A DNA stretch of 22,016 nt, taken from assembly GCA_900557675.1 (NCBI GenBank), contig USTO01000005.1, forward strand, positions 1-22,016, read 5' to 3'. The position numbers and the translations under genes were made by a program. The DNA is from an uncultured Mollicutes bacterium. GTDB taxonomy: Bacteria > Bacillota_I > Bacilli_A > RF39 > UBA660. Below the pieces are notes generated by a model. The model worked only from the letters and a program-made list of their open reading frames with translations, was not told where the DNA came from and ran no database searches. Of the stretch, positions 19,845 through 22,016 are shown piece by piece. Within the stretch, counting starts at the first letter, position 1. Each line of letters starts with the position of its first letter.

Positions 19845-21830
19845 CTACTTTTTTCTTTCTTCCATTTCTTTTATTAAGTCATAGGCTATTATGTAGTTTG
19901 ATACTTGGATGAGATCGTCAGCGTGCTTACATCTTTCTTTTATGTAGTCTTCACTAGTTACATCGTTTTTGATACTGTATATTTCTGAGTTTTCTACGTT
20001 ATAGTATATTTTATCGGTTAGGTAGGATCCGTCAGAGAATACGACAGTGTTATCTCCATCTGTTATGTTGAATATGTCTGTACCGAGAGCGTATTTGGAT
20101 GAGATGCCCAACATATTTCCGAGAGTTGGTAAGACGTCTATCATTCCTGTAGGGGTTGTTACCTCTGTATTATATTGGGTGTCTTTAGTCCAAATTATAA
20201 ATGGTACTTTTCTATCTAGTTCGTATCTGTAATTGTTATAGTCGATATAGCCTTTATCTCCTTCGGTTAGGACTGTGTCGGTTATGGGATCATAGTTATA
20301 TAGTATATCGTAGTATTGTTTGGATATTCTAGCGTCGTGATCGCCATATATTACGATAGCGGTATTTTCGAGGAGACCGGCTTTGTCGAGGTTTTCTATG
20401 AATTCTCCTATGGCACTATCGGCGTAATGGACGGAACGGAAATAGTTTCCAAGAGTGGTATTATTTATGTAGTTTCTTGTTACGGGGGTTCCTCCTATAT
20501 TTACAGTCATAGTGGTTGGGAATTCTTCCATTAGGTCTAAGTCGCTAAATGGGGTGTGGTTAGATAGCATTATCATTGTTATGTAATAGGGGTTGCCTTC
20601 GTTTTTGATGTCTTGTATTTTGGGGATGGACTGGGTAAAGAAGGATTTGTCGGAGAGGCCGAGGCCTATTACTTCGTCGATGTTATAGCTTTCTTTAGCG
20701 TAGAGTTTGTCGTAGCCCATTGTTTTGTGCATTACGTCACGATTCCAAAACTTGCCTACGTTTCCGTGCATACTATATACGTTATAGCCTTGTTTTTTTA
20801 AGAGGTTTTGGATGGTTACGTATTGGTTTTTGAAGTAGTTTACAAAGACAGTTCCTTTATTAGAGGGCATCATACTGGTTGCATAGGTGAATTCGGCATC
20901 ACTGCTTGTTCCTACGGCTACTTCGGAATAAAAGTTAGAGAAGAAGATTCCTTCTTTGGCTAGTTTATTTACATAAGGGGTTACTTCTTTGCCGTTAAAG
21001 GTTAAGTTCATTGCTATTTCTTGGAAGCTTTCGGCGTGTATGGCTATGATATTTTTTCCTTTAAGGATATCTGTATACTCATTATTTTTGTGTTTAGTTT
21101 GGTGTTCGTTATAGTAGGTTGTTACTTTTTTCAAAGCGTGGTCAAAGCCAAAGATATTGGTTACTTTGGGTTGGAGGCTTTGAATAAAATCATCGGTTTG
21201 ATACGTGTATATTCCATAAGCATATACAACACTTTCTCTATTCCATAATTTGGTTAATCTACTCCAATCTGATGGCAGCATCATTATAGAACTTATAGCT
21301 ATTAGTAAAAGGGATACTAGGGTTGTTTGGACAGCTATTTTCTTTTTGGGGAGTATTTGCGAAGTTGTGCTTTTGTTCTTTTTCTTCAATACATAACTTG
21401 TTACGTAGAGTATTAAAGGGGCTAAAAAGTAGATGAAGTCATAGATGTGTACTACTTCCTTTTTAATGGTATCTGTTACGCCAAAGGCATTAACTGATGA
21501 TGCTAAAAGAGAGATGGATGCGAAGGACTCATACCAGTTATAGTAAGCTGAATTTATAACACATATTGCACTTAATATTATGGATGTTATGAGTAGTTTG
21601 CGAAATCTTTTTTTACGGGGGCCTATTAGATACAGTAATCCTATTAGGAGACTGAATGCTAGATCTAGTAGGAGAGCCCTTATGGTAAAGGGATTTTGCA
21701 CGGTAAGAGTTCTTAATAGTAATCCATCAAGGGTTGTTACGATTACGAAGAGCCAGTATAAGGGCTCGTTTTTCATATATTTTATTACTCTATTTATCCA
21801 TTTTTGAGCTTTATCTTTTACTTTCTTCAT
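19845..21830 (-). CDS. ltaS: Lipoteichoic acid synthase (LtaS-family glycerol phosphate transferase)
   Basis: 661 residues, close to the usual LtaS length of about 640-650. LtaS polymerises glycerol phosphate from phosphatidylglycerol on the outer face of the membrane. Five N-terminal hydrophobic segments lie at about 24-43, 51-70, 78-96, 130-148 and 166-185. An extracellular sulfatase-fold domain follows from about 220. The active-site set is conserved: Glu267 (IAIHAESFQE), nucleophile Thr308 (AVGTSSDAEF), Trp362 and Arg364 (KFWNRD), His425 (MLSNHTPF) and Asp497-His498 (IYGDHDA). The ATG has AGAGGTAA upstream. It is a single gene with its own promoter and terminator. A related phosphoglycerol transferase for glycolipid head groups is the main alternative. 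Confidence 0.92.
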   Translation of the reverse strand: MKKVKDKAQKWINRVIKYMKNEPLYWLFVIVTTLDGLLLRTLTVQNPFTIRALLLDLAFSLLIGLLYLIGPRKKRFRKLLITSIILSAICVINSAYYNWYESFASISLLASSVNAFGVTDTIKKEVVHIYDFIYFLAPLILYVTSYVLKKKNKSTTSQILPKKKIAVQTTLVSLLLIAISSIMMLPSDWSRLTKLWNRESVVYAYGIYTYQTDDFIQSLQPKVTNIFGFDHALKKVTTYYNEHQTKHKNNEYTDILKGKNIIAIHAESFQEIAMNLTFNGKEVTPYVNKLAKEGIFFSNFYSEVAVGTSSDAEFTYATSMMPSNKGTVFVNYFKNQYVTIQNLLKKQGYNVYSMHGNVGKFWNRDVMHKTMGYDKLYAKESYNIDEVIGLGLSDKSFFTQSIPKIQDIKNEGNPYYITMIMLSNHTPFSDLDLMEEFPTTMTVNIGGTPVTRNYINNTTLGNYFRSVHYADSAIGEFIENLDKAGLLENTAIVIYGDHDARISKQYYDILYNYDPITDTVLTEGDKGYIDYNNYRYELDRKVPFIIWTKDTQYNTEVTTPTGMIDVLPTLGNMLGISSKYALGTDIFNITDGDNTVVFSDGSYLTDKIYYNVENSEIYSIKNDVTSEDYIKERCKHADDLIQVSNYIIAYDLIKEMEERKK

Positions 21831-21857
21831 ATATTACCTCTTATTTCTTTCTTTGTA

Positions 21858-21886
21858 ATTATAACATATTAAGAGCAAATATTCAA
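21858..21886 (-). promoter_or_regulatory. Promoter of ltaS
   Basis: TTGAAT (21886-21881), a 17-base spacer, and TATAAT (21863-21858) preceded by TGT, an extended -10. Confidence 0.78.
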
Positions 21887-21904
21887 TATATTAAATATTT
21901 TTTT

Positions 21905-22016
21905 GGGCCCTATGGGGAAGTAAGAATTAAAAATATACCCGAGTTACATCACTTCGCAGTGATATGTTTTCTGCTTCACAGACCCTGTAACCAGACTTCT
22001 CCACAGACTTAAATTC
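21905..22016. other. Self-complementary, relatively GC-rich segment cut by the right edge; possible RNA gene or leader
   Basis: GTTACA (21943-21948) is perfectly complementary to TGTAAC (21986-21991). Between them ATCACT (21948-21953) pairs with AGTGAT (21958-21963). Read on the minus strand this hairpin has a GCGA loop of the stable GNRA kind. A 13-base motif ending CACAGAC occurs at 21971-21983 and again at 21996-22008 (11 of 13 matches). There is no credible coding frame. I could not match it to tmRNA, RNase P, SRP RNA, 6S RNA or a familiar riboswitch from memory. Confidence 0.4.

Overview
The window reads as chromosomal DNA of a low-GC, Gram-positive bacterium, probably an uncultured member of the Bacillota (Bacilli or a mollicute-related gut lineage). 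The support is strong A+T richness, strong AGGAGG-type ribosome sites, and the gene families present: ftsEX, a SUF cluster with sufU, lipoteichoic acid synthase, class B sortase and DUF402. The lineage is inference. TGA is a normal stop here: it ends sufD and prfB, and it is the recoding stop inside prfB, so this is not a Mycoplasma-type code.

Bases 1-1429 hold no convincing gene but are structured. A near-consensus promoter on the minus strand (about 77-105) points out of the left edge. It is preceded by twelve helically phased A-tracts (109-229), then a degenerate 31-bp tandem array (459-702), a 17-bp tandem duplication (722-755) and a cluster of direct and inverted repeats (1238-1360). The region ends at the terminator of ftsEX.

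From 1430 to 9179 almost everything is on the minus strand. In transcription order there is sufC-sufD-sufS-sufU (iron-sulfur assembly, with no sufB following), then prfB (release factor 2, with its programmed +1 frameshift) followed by two yitT-family paralogues, then ftsE-ftsX. From 9369 to 13183 lie a divergent plus-strand EEP-family phosphohydrolase, a DUF308 membrane protein, and topA overlapping a small VOC-fold protein. At 13492 comes a plus-strand AAA ATPase of the DUF4143 kind whose base composition differs from its neighbours and which looks acquired.

From 14781 to 17912 is a tRNA-Asn(GTT) and, upstream of it on the same strand, a t6A-modification operon tsaE-tsaB-rimI-tsaD plus an unrecognised protein. 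The t6A enzymes modify A37 of ANN-decoding tRNAs, including tRNA-Asn. The right end has a DUF402 nucleotide phosphatase divergent from a class B sortase, which converges on ltaS across a bidirectional terminator block. A short, relatively GC-rich, self-complementary segment lies at the right edge.

The plus strand is generally G-rich and T-rich whichever strand is coding, although most genes are on the minus strand. Nine of the twelve gene promoters I could place carry an extended -10 (TGN before the -10 hexamer).
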